Positions 1-7,206 of a stretch of 14,004 nt of DNA are shown one piece after another (the first letter of the stretch is position 1; each line of letters begins with the position of its first letter). The stretch is from an uncultured Eubacteriales bacterium. Lineage in GTDB: Bacteria; Bacillota; Clostridia; Christensenellales; UBA1242. The notes under the pieces are model-generated. The model ran no database searches. It was not told where the DNA came from and saw only the letters and a program-made list of their open reading frames with translations. The position numbers were made by a program, and so were the translations under genes. The DNA is taken from assembly GCA_902796285.1 (NCBI GenBank), contig CADBOH010000133.1, forward strand, positions 1 through 14,004. Reading direction: 5' to 3'.

Positions 1-1992
1 CCTCTGGAGTTATATGAGTACTCGGTCGTGTGATTGGAAGAGTCGGTCATTGAGGCGACCTTTCCGAGCGCCGTATACGTATAGGTTACGGTTTTGCCTG
101 TTGCATCTGTAACCGTGATCGGGAGATTCAGACTGTTGTACGTAGATTCGGAGATCACATTTCCTTTAGCGTCCAGCATTCTCAGAATGTTTCCGTTGGC
201 GTCGAAAACCGAAGTAAAGACGTTGTTCCTTGCGTCGGTGACGGTGGTCCTTCTTCCGATCGCATCATAACCGTATCTGATGATGTGGTTGTTGGCGTCA
301 GTGACAGAAACAAGCTGATTCTGAGCGTTGTACGCATAAGCGGTAGAGTGGTTCAGAGCGTCTGTGACAGTCAGAAGATTATTGTTTGCATCATAAGTAT
401 ATGTCGTAGTATTACCTTTTGCGTCAGTTTCACTAAGCTTGTTACCAAACGCGTCGTACGTATACGTTGTCGTGTTGCCCAGCGCATCCGTCACGCTGAG
501 AAGATCACCTGCGTTTGAGTATTCATACTGAGTCAGCCCTGAAGCCGCATTTGTTTTTCTGATCACTTTGGAAAAAGCGTTATACTGATAGTTCGTGATA
601 TTGTTATCTGCGTCTTTTTCAGTCAATACATTGCCGAGCGCATCGTAAGTCCGTTTGGTTACAGCGCCTTTGGGATTAGTGATCTTTAAAACGTTTCCGA
701 CAGCATCAAGTATGAAGCTTTCGACGGCTCCGTCGGGATAATGCTTTGAAACAACTCTTCCCGCGTTATCATAGCTTGTGGTAGTGACGTTATTGGCTTG
801 ATCAGTCACGGATATCACTCTGTCTTCTCCGTCATAAGTGTATGAGACCGTCGTATTGTTCGGATAAGTGATCGCCGTATTTTTCATATTTCCGTTATAG
901 GAATAATACGTCGTGTTTCCGTTAGCGTCGGTTTCCGAAGTTTTCTGATTATTTCCGTCGTAGGTAAATGACAGCGTGTTACCGAGCGCGTCGGTAGTAC
1001 TCAGAAGATTTCCGTTTGCGGAATACGTGTACGAAGTGGTGTGATCGTCAGCGTCGGTCTTGGTCGCTATAAGTCCGTAAGAGTTGTACGTGAAATGAAC
1101 CGTATTTCCCGCCGGGTCTGTCAAAGACGTAAGATATCCGTTTTGATACGAGTAAGTTTCTGCGTTCTTACTGCCGATTTTTTGGGATGCGGGGAGATTA
1201 TCAGCTCCGTATGCGGTTATAGTGGTGGTTCCGCGCAGATCTGTTTGCTGGGTGACCTGGTTTCTGGAGTTGTAAACAAACGATATCTGAGGAGCTACAG
1301 AATTGATCTTGGGCAGAGTTATTCTGGTAATATTTCCCTTAGAATCATAGTTGATAGTCGTTCTGTTTCCGTTCTTATCGATAATCAAGTACGGTTTATT
1401 GAACGAGTTATAATACTTTGTTACAGTCTTGCCATTCGCATCTTTAGTTTTGGTAAGATTAAAACGAGAATCATACTCGTAAGATTCGGAATTACCGTTT
1501 TCGTCGGTATACTTTACAAGGGAACCGTAGCAGTCAAATTCTCTGATACTGGTTTTTCCGTTTCGGTCGGTAGTTCTTCTTTTGCAACACAAGTATTCAA
1601 AGGTAGTCCTTCTCGAACCGGTAATACCGTCTTTTTGGGCAATAACTCTTCCGACAGAATCGTATGTGTTCTCAAAATAGCAGACGTTATTGGCATCATA
1701 ACCTTTTAGTACTCTGCCAACGGAATCATAGGTGTATCTCAGCGTATTTCCGCATGCATCTCGAATGAAGGTAAGACTGTTGTCGGTATAGGACAAAACG
1801 ACCTGTCTTGATGCATTGTCATAAATTCTTACGATCCTGCAGCAACTGTCTTTTTCGAGATACAGACATTTATTTGTTACCTTATCCTTAATCGAGGTCG
1901 TATAACCCGAGTATGTTATGACTGTTTCGAAACCCTGATGATCAACGATTTTTGCAAGACGTCCTTCTCTGTTGAAGTATTCAACGTGATCC
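1..1992 (-). repeat. YD/Rhs repeat-coding tract
   Basis: This is the part of the Rhs gene that encodes degenerate tandem YD repeats of roughly 60-63 bp, seen on the plus strand as recurring 'GCGTCGGT(G/C)AC' and 'TAxGTATA(C/T)GT' type blocks. It is protein-driven repetition rather than a non-coding repeat. GC is visibly higher than in the right-hand part of the window; for example 241-300 has 30 G/C in 60. Such tracts are prone to recombination and could let C-terminal tips be exchanged. Confidence 0.85.
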
Positions 1993-3437
1993 TTGTTGCA
2001 ATCAAGAATATACGGATTGGTTTGAGTGTTATCAACTGTCAGAACGTACCCGTTTCTGTTACTGCTTACACAAGTAAACGAGGTATTGCTCGGGTTTGAA
2101 GAAACGTATCTTGAATACTCAGAAGGACTGTTGAAGACAAACGCTTCGTTTCCTCGTACAACAACATGTTTTTCGTAGTTGTGATACCATCCTTTTCCGA
2201 GGTCGCCTGCAACAAGCTTTCCTGAGTCGTATTTTGCCTCAAAACTGAGATTCTGTCCGCCAAACAGCGTCATAAGGGTGTTTGTGATCACGTGAGCGCC
2301 GGTATATACGTCGACCGGGTCAGCAACGGTATTATTGGAGTTGCTTGTGTTTTTTGGTTCTTCTTCTGAAGGACAAATAGCAGTAGCCTTGACAAAGACC
2401 TTACAAGAAGCACTTACATTGCTTCCGTCTCTGGCTGTTGCGGTTATTCTGGCTGTACCGGGAGAAACAGCGGTTATCATCCCTGTAAACTTATTGACAC
2501 TTGCAATGTTTGGATTATTGCTAGACCAGTAAACACCGGGAGTCGTGACATTACCGGGGCAAACGTACGCAGTCAAACTCTCTCTTCCGTCTTTATACAT
2601 GTTGATGCGATATTTGTTTAATGTAATATTCTGAACATATATCGGACTGTTGACGGTAACTCTGCAAGTTCCGTACTTACCGCTTCCGTCAATAGCTCTG
2701 GCTTTGATTATTGCAGTTCCGATACCGACTGCTCTGATCAATCCGCTGTTGGGGTTGACAGTGGCAACACAGGTATTACTGCTGCTCCAAACAACCGTTC
2801 TCGTATATGCATCACAAGGACAAACAGTTGCATGAAGATAGTATGACTCGCTTAAAGAAAGAGTTTTCGTTGAAGGAGATACACTAACCGAGTTAACAAG
2901 AGTATGACCTGTTACGGTAACTCTGCAGGTTCTCGAAACGTTGCTTCCGTCCTGAGCTCTTACCGTGATAGTTGCAATACCGGTTGAGTGAGCATACACT
3001 CTTCCGGAACTATTGACTGTTGCAACGCAAGTATTGTTGCTTGACCATTTTAAAGATTTATTGGTCGCATTACTCGGATTGACGGTTGCATTCAACTTAT
3101 ATGAATAACCTTGCTCAATTGAAACCGAGGTGGTATTTAAGCTTATCGAACTGACCGGGATGTTATTTGTAACCGTAATGGCAATAGTGTCCTTAACGCT
3201 GTAATTTTCAGTCGACCAAGCCGTGATGATTGCTGTTTTCCCGGTTTCTGAACCGGTCCTGACCATTCCGGAGGTGGGATGGACCTGCACTACGTCTGAT
3301 CTGTCACTTGACCATGCAATCCCCTGGCACGTGGCGTTTGAAGGACAAACACTTGCATTGAGAAAAAAAGTGGTGTTGGGAGGATAGGGATTATATGTTT
3401 TTTTAGGGTAGATGCTTACGCTGTTAACATGGATCAT
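1..3437 (-). CDS. BIG2-domain Rhs/YD-repeat protein, C-terminus off the left edge
   Basis: An open frame runs without a stop from the ATG at 3437 to the left edge (1145 codons seen), with a good AAGGAAGGTGAG site just upstream. Residues about 4-349 form four Ig-like BIG2 domains; each has the strand motif of type '(C/N)P.NAT' or a variant, and most have the closing 'C(R/K)V.V' strand. Residues 373-380 read DPVDVYTG, the hallmark of the DUF6531 segment that precedes Rhs cores. From about residue 482 to the edge the protein is an array of YD repeats ('YTYDANNNLLTVTDA' type, about 20 residues each). Rhs/YD proteins usually form a large shell around a variable C-terminal tip; that tip is not in the window. 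The start is supported by the paralogue at 11857, which begins MSYVNS against MIHVNS here. No signal peptide or membrane segment is visible at the N-terminus. It lies 15 nt after the DUF1906-like gene, so the two are probably one transcript. The family call is firm; the role (toxin delivery, adhesion or surface display) is inference. Confidence 0.93.
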   Translation of the reverse strand, partial: MIHVNSVSIYPKKTYNPYPPNTTFFLNASVCPSNATCQGIAWSSDRSDVVQVHPTSGMVRTGSETGKTAIITAWSTENYSVKDTIAITVTNNIPVSSISLNTTSVSIEQGYSYKLNATVNPSNATNKSLKWSSNNTCVATVNSSGRVYAHSTGIATITVRAQDGSNVSRTCRVTVTGHTLVNSVSVSPSTKTLSLSESYYLHATVCPCDAYTRTVVWSSSNTCVATVNPNSGLIRAVGIGTAIIKARAIDGSGKYGTCRVTVNSPIYVQNITLNKYRINMYKDGRESLTAYVCPGNVTTPGVYWSSNNPNIASVNKFTGMITAVSPGTARITATARDGSNVSASCKVFVKATAICPSEEEPKNTSNSNNTVADPVDVYTGAHVITNTLMTLFGGQNLSFEAKYDSGKLVAGDLGKGWYHNYEKHVVVRGNEAFVFNSPSEYSRYVSSNPSNTSFTCVSSNRNGYVLTVDNTQTNPYILDCNKDHVEYFNREGRLAKIVDHQGFETVITYSGYTTSIKDKVTNKCLYLEKDSCCRIVRIYDNASRQVVLSYTDNSLTFIRDACGNTLRYTYDSVGRVLKGYDANNVCYFENTYDSVGRVIAQKDGITGSRRTTFEYLCCKRRTTDRNGKTSIREFDCYGSLVKYTDENGNSESYEYDSRFNLTKTKDANGKTVTKYYNSFNKPYLIIDKNGNRTTINYDSKGNITRITLPKINSVAPQISFVYNSRNQVTQQTDLRGTTTITAYGADNLPASQKIGSKNAETYSYQNGYLTSLTDPAGNTVHFTYNSYGLIATKTDADDHTTSYTYSANGNLLSTTDALGNTLSFTYDGNNQKTSETDANGNTTYYSYNGNMKNTAITYPNNTTVSYTYDGEDRVISVTDQANNVTTTSYDNAGRVVSKHYPDGAVESFILDAVGNVLKITNPKGAVTKRTYDALGNVLTEKDADNNITNYQYNAFSKVIRKTNAASGLTQYEYSNAGDLLSVTDALGNTTTYTYDAFGNKLSETDAKGNTTTYTYDANNNLLTVTDALNHSTAYAYNAQNQLVSVTDANNHIIRYGYDAIGRRTTVTDARNNVFTSVFDANGNILRMLDAKGNVISESTYNSLNLPITVTDATGKTVTYTYTALGKVASMTDSSNHTTEYSYNSR

Positions 3438-3452
3438 CTATTCTCACCTTCC

Positions 3453-4274
3453 TTAAAACATCTTATCAATTATTACTTGTTCGTTTCTTACAAGATCAAG
3501 GTTAAAACTCGTTTCCACTCTTGAGTCGTTTTCGATCTTATGGCAATTTCTTCCGTACTGCCATACAGCTATAGCGTCTCTGCTGATCCCTGAAGGAGCA
3601 TAAGGCTCCCAATTGTCGGGGTGAATAAGATGAGTAGTCATCATTTCATCGTACTCCTTTATCACAGGAGAAACCGCCCATATCAGACACTTTTTGAAGA
3701 TCTCATTATCGTTCTGGATTCCGCGACTGAACTCACGGTCGAATTCAAACTTTGCATCGGTATTAGCTTTGAATCCGGGAGTAAATCCTTCTACAAGCAT
3801 TTCTTTTGCAAATGCAAGAAGGAATTTCTTTTTAACAGGCTCTTTTTCGCCGATCTCAAGAAAGATAGCCGTTCCTTCTTTGATTCCGAGCTCGATTGCT
3901 TTAATCCCGATCTGTTTTGCCAGAACTCTGCCCTGAGTTTCTGTTTCTTTACCTTCGGCGGAAGAAAAGTAAAGAAGGATCTGACACCCTTTTCTGTGGA
4001 TAAAATCGATTTCCTTTTTGGTAAGAGCATTTTCGCCGGTAAGATTTCTTCCGTAGAAATTGGGATAGATCTTATTTCGTACAACCCATTCAAACTGATC
4101 AAGATTGTTCTGAAGATGGTCGTCGGATTTAAAAGAAGAATCAACTCCAAAAAGCAGTCGATCAACTTTTTTTGCCACCTTAGGTTCGGTGAGGGCAGGG
4201 GACGAAAATACGATCTTTTCCTCCTTTTCTTCTTCCATTAGCATTCTGGTTCTGTAAGCATTTCTGCAAGCCAT
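3453..4274 (-). CDS. DUF1906-like (Rv2525c / GH25-type TIM-barrel) protein, left copy
   Basis: A 273-aa protein. After a charged 40-residue N-terminal arm, the fold starts at 'LLFGVDS' (D45). 'FEW......YPNFYGR.LTGENALTKKEIDFIHRKG' (about 61-96) and 'QGRVLAKQIGIKAIELGI' (about 114-131) match the pattern of DUF1906 / glycoside-hydrolase-like domains. 'AIFLEIGE' (136-143, with E140) is the strand that carries acidic residues in GH25-like barrels. The end has 'AVWQYG' and 'FNLDLV', a usual barrel ending. The family is thought to act on peptidoglycan or related glycans, but activity is not shown for this branch. There is no signal peptide. The start is fixed by the paralogue at 11004 (both begin MACR.AYR) and by an identical leader. 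It is the first gene of the minus-strand unit, directly before the BIG2-Rhs gene. The same gene pair recurs at 11004-13788, so the protein may be a partner, chaperone or processing factor for the BIG2 protein (inference). Confidence 0.8.
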   Translation of the reverse strand: MACRNAYRTRMLMEEEKEEKIVFSSPALTEPKVAKKVDRLLFGVDSSFKSDDHLQNNLDQFEWVVRNKIYPNFYGRNLTGENALTKKEIDFIHRKGCQILLYFSSAEGKETETQGRVLAKQIGIKAIELGIKEGTAIFLEIGEKEPVKKKFLLAFAKEMLVEGFTPGFKANTDAKFEFDREFSRGIQNDNEIFKKCLIWAVSPVIKEYDEMMTTHLIHPDNWEPYAPSGISRDAIAVWQYGRNCHKIENDSRVETSFNLDLVRNEQVIIDKMF

Positions 4275-4319
4275 AGTTTTTTACCTCTTTTCATTTTAAG
4301 ATTTTTGTTTTGCAGCTGC
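4270..4319 (-). repeat. Conserved 50-nt leader and start region, left copy
   Basis: Read on the minus strand, this stretch runs from the palindrome GCAGCTGC (4312-4319) to the first bases of the DUF1906-like gene. It matches 10959-11008 at 48 of 50 positions with no gaps; the differences are A/T and C/T in the AT-rich part before the Shine-Dalgarno. It includes the ribosome binding site (AAAAGAGGT) and the start ATGGC. The identity exceeds that of the coding sequences that follow. Confidence 0.9.
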
Positions 4320-4328
4320 GATGTGACC

Positions 4329-4360
4329 ATCCTATCATTCAATCCTGACAGTTTATGTCT
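4329..4360 (-). promoter_or_regulatory. Promoter P1 of the DUF1906/BIG2-Rhs unit with shared dyad
   Basis: On the minus strand this reads AGAC-ATAAACT-GTCA (4360-4346), then 11 nt, then TAGGAT (4334-4329) as a -10-like element. The same spacing occurs in P2, P3 and P4. There is no TTGACA-like -35 at a 17-nt spacing; that position falls inside the dyad, which suggests an activator, a repressor or an alternative sigma factor. The ATG lies 54 nt below the -10. GCAGCTGC follows 9 nt after the -10, near the expected transcription start. Confidence 0.6.
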
Positions 4361-4392
4361 CAATTAAAACCTGTCGTTAAGGGAAAAAACCA

Positions 4393-4424
4393 GGACACTA
4401 TTTGTCCGGGTTCCTTGATAGAAT
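4393..4424 (+). promoter_or_regulatory. Promoter P2 of the lysis cassette with shared dyad
   Basis: GGAC-ACTATTT-GTCC (4393-4407), 11 nt, then TAGAAT (4419-4424). The dyad can be extended to AACC-a-GGACA / TGTCC-g-GGTT (4388-4412), so it could also fold as a hairpin. GCAGCTGT follows at 4431, 6 nt after the -10. P1 and P2 are divergent and share the 187-nt gap between the two start codons; that gap holds nothing else that I recognise. Confidence 0.62.
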
Positions 4425-4461
4425 GGTTTTGCAGCTGTGAAAAACGAAAGGAAGTGAACAA

Positions 4462-4755
4462 ATGGAAGATGTCTATATTACATTAGAAAGACACGACGAG
4501 AGAATCCAAAACATCGAGAAGGATCTAATCGAGCTCAGGAACGTGCAAGTTGAAATAAGGTCAATGAATGAAACGCTTGTAACTCTTGCTAACGAGTTGA
4601 AACACACCAATGAACACCTTGCGCGCCATGAAAAAAAGATCGATGAATTGGATCAACAGCCGAAACAGAGGTTAAACCAAATAATTACTGCTATAATTGC
4701 GGCTTTGGCGGGAGGACTGATATCGGCGATGATAAGCATGTTATTTATTAAATAG
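4462..4755 (+). CDS. XhlA-like coiled-coil membrane protein of the lysis cassette
   Basis: A 97-aa protein preceded by GGAAGTGA (4450-4457). Residues about 1-65 are a charged heptad-rich coiled coil ('LERHDERIQNIEKDL', 'HTNEHLARHEKKIDEL'). A basic stretch follows, then one strongly hydrophobic segment at about 75-95 ending in MLFIK. This is the layout of XhlA/hemolysin-type proteins, which in Bacillus PBSX act with a holin and an amidase in cell lysis. First gene of the cassette, 11 nt before the amidase. The similarity is by architecture and order rather than by a strict motif, so other phage-type membrane proteins of this shape remain possible. Confidence 0.72.
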   Translation: MEDVYITLERHDERIQNIEKDLIELRNVQVEIRSMNETLVTLANELKHTNEHLARHEKKIDELDQQPKQRLNQIITAIIAALAGGLISAMISMLFIK

Positions 4756-4766
4756 GAGGTGACGAT

Positions 4767-5969
4767 ATGCTGACTCCTAATTCATCTTATATTGCATACG
4801 GAGTTACGGTCAACGAGAAGATTATTCCTGACGGCACCAGATGGCAAAACGGCGAGAAAGCTTTGAAGGCAGGGTTTTACGGCGGTTCTTTGTATAAAAT
4901 GGAACGAAAGCTTACAAACAACACCGGAAAAGCCCTATCGGTTACTATTCACAACACTAACGATCTGCTCAACGTTGAAGACGATGGCGAACAGTACACC
5001 AGAGCTACTTTTAACGAGAATATGGGGTCTGCCCGAGTTCATTTTTATGTAGACGATAAATGCGCCTGGCAGAATTTGAAAGCAGGAACCGGAATGATCC
5101 CCGCTGACCCTGTAGGAGAAGCTGAGGTGAGCTGGCATGCTGGAGATGGGTCTGTTTCAGACGGAGGAAATATGACTAGTATCAGCATAGAAATAATTAT
5201 GGGCGATTCTGCTGAGAACGATAAAAAAGCCTATGATAACGGTGCTCGCCTTGCCGCTTGGCTCCTTCGCAAACACGGTCTCAAACCCGAAAACGTTGTT
5301 TCTCATACGTATTGGGTCAATAAATCGGAAGGAAAAAAGTTCAGCGATGTAGACGAACAATGTACCGCTATGATTTACGGCAAGAAGTGGTGTCCTTCGT
5401 ACATCTTTAAAAGTTATGACCACAATACTGCTTTGAAAAACTGGAAACGTTTCAAAGATACAGTCAAACACTATTACGACTCCTTTGATAACTCTTTACA
5501 TGCAAATGATTTGATCATCGAAGAAATCAAAGATGAAACAATCTATGCAGGAGATCTGGTTGAACTGTCGAATGACGCCTTGTACTACAACAATCAGCCT
5601 ATTCCCGCTTGGGTGAAAACCCAGAAATGGTTTGTAAAATCGATTTCCGCAGACAGAGCGGTAATTGATAAAAACGAAGGCGGAAGTAATTCTATTTGCT
5701 CCCCGGTAAATGTTCGGTACTTAAAACTCGTCAGACGAGCGATCAAAGAAATCAGCAGTAATTTTTCAAGGTATTTAGTTAAAATAACAACTAACGATCT
5801 GAATATTCGGACCGGTCCGGGAACTGATCATTCTGTTTCAGGACACATAGTTGATCGAGGCGTTTATACGATAGTTGAAGAATCAGCCGGCAGCGGAGCT
5901 TCCCTCTGGGGAAAACTTAAATCCGGCGCAGGGTGGATCTCTCTTGACTATGCAAAGAGGGTGAGTTGA
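4767..5969 (+). CDS. N-acetylmuramoyl-L-alanine amidase (Amidase_2 endolysin) with SH3 domain
   Basis: A 400-aa peptidoglycan hydrolase expected to cut the bond between MurNAc and L-alanine. The Amidase_2 zinc site is complete: H62 in 'VTIHNT', H180 in 'VVSHTYW' and C209 in 'KWCPSYI', with E142 in 'ISIEI' as the likely catalytic acid and the supporting 'ARVHFYVDD' at 89-97. A middle region (about 249-330, 'IYAGDLVELSNDALYY...IPAWVKTQKWFVKSI') looks like a small SH3-like wall-binding domain found in clostridial phage endolysins. The last 64 residues are a bacterial SH3 domain ('LNIRTGPGTDHSV', ending 'GAGWISLDYAKRV'). There is no signal peptide, so export would need the holin, as in phage lysis. 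A strong GGAGGTGA overlaps the preceding stop codon. No frameshift or lost motif is visible, so it should be active. Confidence 0.95.
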   Translation: MLTPNSSYIAYGVTVNEKIIPDGTRWQNGEKALKAGFYGGSLYKMERKLTNNTGKALSVTIHNTNDLLNVEDDGEQYTRATFNENMGSARVHFYVDDKCAWQNLKAGTGMIPADPVGEAEVSWHAGDGSVSDGGNMTSISIEIIMGDSAENDKKAYDNGARLAAWLLRKHGLKPENVVSHTYWVNKSEGKKFSDVDEQCTAMIYGKKWCPSYIFKSYDHNTALKNWKRFKDTVKHYYDSFDNSLHANDLIIEEIKDETIYAGDLVELSNDALYYNNQPIPAWVKTQKWFVKSISADRAVIDKNEGGSNSICSPVNVRYLKLVRRAIKEISSNFSRYLVKITTNDLNIRTGPGTDHSVSGHIVDRGVYTIVEESAGSGASLWGKLKSGAGWISLDYAKRVS

Positions 5970-5971
5970 CA

Positions 5972-6256
5972 ATGGAATTCTTTGACTGGACGACTTTGAT
6001 AACTCATTCCGGTGCATTGGTAATGGTCATGATCATAACTCAGCTTACCAAAGAGATAAAACTGATAAAAAAACTGCCGACACAGATTTGGAGTTATATA
6101 ATAACATTACTTATCCTGTACCCGGCTTATTTGTTTACAGGGCAACTGACCGTGTCAAACGCTGTTCTGATTCTTTTCAACAGCGCGGTAGTGGCTCTGT
6201 CTGCAAACGGAGGATTCGACGCTTTGAAAAGGTCTTTTCCGACTTTATTTAACTGA
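5972..6256 (+). CDS. Holin-like small membrane protein
   Basis: A 94-aa protein with three hydrophobic segments at about 9-27, 38-58 and 61-80, and a short basic end ('GGFDALKRSF'). The size, the segments and the place directly after an endolysin match the phage holins of Clostridia that form membrane pores to release the amidase. I chose the ATG at 5972 because AGAGGGTGAG ends 7 nt upstream of it. An in-frame TTG at 5966 that overlaps the amidase stop would have almost no spacing to that site. It is the last gene of the cassette, and a terminator follows 9 nt after the stop. Confidence 0.82.
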   Translation: MEFFDWTTLITHSGALVMVMIITQLTKEIKLIKKLPTQIWSYIITLLILYPAYLFTGQLTVSNAVLILFNSAVVALSANGGFDALKRSFPTLFN

Positions 6257-6265
6257 ATAAAACAC

Positions 6266-6296
6266 AAAACCTCTTGCAACAAATGCAAGAGGTTTT
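6266..6296 (+). terminator. Rho-independent terminator after the lysis cassette
   Basis: AAAACCTCTTGCA (6266-6278), a 5-nt loop, then TGCAAGAGGTTTT (6284-6296): a perfect 13-bp stem with a T run at the end of the 3' arm and A's in the 5' arm. It ends the XhlA-amidase-holin transcript and separates it from P3, which starts 7 nt later. The A/T symmetry means it could work in both directions. Confidence 0.9.
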
Positions 6297-6302
6297 CATT
6301 GC

Positions 6303-6334
6303 GGTCAGAATCTGTCCCGGTTAATAACTAAAAT
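6303..6334 (+). promoter_or_regulatory. Promoter P3 of the phosphoesterase unit with shared dyad
   Basis: GGTC-AGAATCT-GTCC (6303-6317), 11 nt, then TAAAAT (6329-6334). The left half-site differs from GGAC at one base, but the spacings are identical to P1, P2 and P4. Unlike the other three, no GCAGCTG follows. The Shine-Dalgarno GGAGG starts 12 nt after the -10, so the leader is short. Confidence 0.58.
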
Positions 6335-6358
6335 AAGAAAAAAACGGAGGTGTATGTT

Positions 6359-7204
6359 ATGTTTATAATCGGGTTCGTCTTTGGCGGTGCAATATGCGTC
6401 TTTTTATTTTTCGCCACAATCATTCTTTGGAAAGGAGATTTTGACTTTGTTAAGAAAAAATACTCCGGCAATCCGAGGATTTTTATTACGGGAGATAAAC
6501 ACCGTGATTTTAAAACTGTTAAACGCTTTTGTAAAAAGAATCAAACCACCCTGTCCGATTGCCTTATCATACTCGGTGACTCGGGCATCAATTATTATGA
6601 AAACAAAAAAGATAAAAAACTCAAGAAAAAAATCAGCAAGTTAAATATTACATTATTCTGTATACAAGGAAATAAAGAAAGACGTGCAAATACCATTTCT
6701 TCATACGGGGTAAGAAGTTATTGCGGCGGAATAGTTTATTGTGAACCAAAATACCCGAATATTCTTTTTGCTGTAGATGGAGACATTTACACCTTTGAAG
6801 GAAAAAGGTTTATGGTGATCGGAGGCGCCCACAGCGTTGACAAACAAAGATGTATTGCAGAAGGCAAACCTTTTTTTGACGATGAGATGCCAAGTTTTGA
6901 AATCAAGCAAAGAGTAGAAAAAAACCTTTTGGAAAATAGAGAGATATTCGGTTTTTTAACTCACACTTGTCCTATTAAATATATTCCAACGGAAATGTTT
7001 ATTTCAAACAGAACGGGGACTCAAAAGAAAAAAAGAAAAAGGAATAAAAAATATGAACTTGATATTGATCGTTCAACAGAAGAATGGCTCGGAAAAATAG
7101 AGAGCTCCGCTGTTTACAAAAAGTGGTACTGCGGGCACTATCATATTGATAAGCAGATCGAAAAGATCACAATGCTTTATCATGAGTTTCAAAGGATAGA
7201 ATAA
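6359..7204 (+). CDS. Membrane-anchored calcineurin-like metallophosphoesterase with altered motif III
   Basis: A 281-aa protein with one N-terminal hydrophobic segment (about 2-24) and then a metallophosphoesterase domain. Metal-binding blocks are visible in order: 'TGDKHRDF' (D46, H48), 'ILGDSG' (D74), 'IQGNKERR' (N105), 'LTHTCP' and 'CGHYHID' near the end. The family normally has GDTHGDF and GNHE; here the catalytic-type histidine of GNHE is lysine (K106), and the glycine after the first histidine is arginine. Metal ligands look kept, so the protein may bind metal but have low or changed activity. I chose the ATG at 6359 because GGAGG (6346-6350) lies 8 nt upstream; a GTG at 6350 overlaps that site. 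It is first in a three-gene unit, with the exchanger gene 2 nt downstream. The substrate is unknown. Confidence 0.85.
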   Translation: MFIIGFVFGGAICVFLFFATIILWKGDFDFVKKKYSGNPRIFITGDKHRDFKTVKRFCKKNQTTLSDCLIILGDSGINYYENKKDKKLKKKISKLNITLFCIQGNKERRANTISSYGVRSYCGGIVYCEPKYPNILFAVDGDIYTFEGKRFMVIGGAHSVDKQRCIAEGKPFFDDEMPSFEIKQRVEKNLLENREIFGFLTHTCPIKYIPTEMFISNRTGTQKKKRKRNKKYELDIDRSTEEWLGKIESSAVYKKWYCGHYHIDKQIEKITMLYHEFQRIE

Positions 7205-7206
7205 CG

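Noticed and set aside
285..1709. Plus-strand open frames at 285-518 and 1041-1709
   Set aside because: They lie antisense to the continuous Rhs frame, have low-complexity S/V/R-rich translations and no ribosome binding site; they are shadows of the YD repeats.
1..1992. Regularly spaced repeats that might suggest a CRISPR or other non-coding array
   Set aside because: Units are about 60 bp, degenerate and keep the reading frame of YD repeats; there are no identical repeats with unique spacers.
3621..4241. 206-codon plus-strand open frame
   Set aside because: It is antisense to the DUF1906-like gene, whose paralogue and family motifs support the minus strand; its F/S/K-rich product is typical of an antisense shadow.
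5966..5972. TTG start for the holin-like gene, overlapping the amidase stop
   Set aside because: The ribosome binding site is correctly spaced for the ATG at 5972, not for the TTG.
4462..6256. An ordinary complete prophage
   Set aside because: Only lysis genes are present; no structural, replication or integration genes lie within the window. A prophage end outside the window cannot be excluded.
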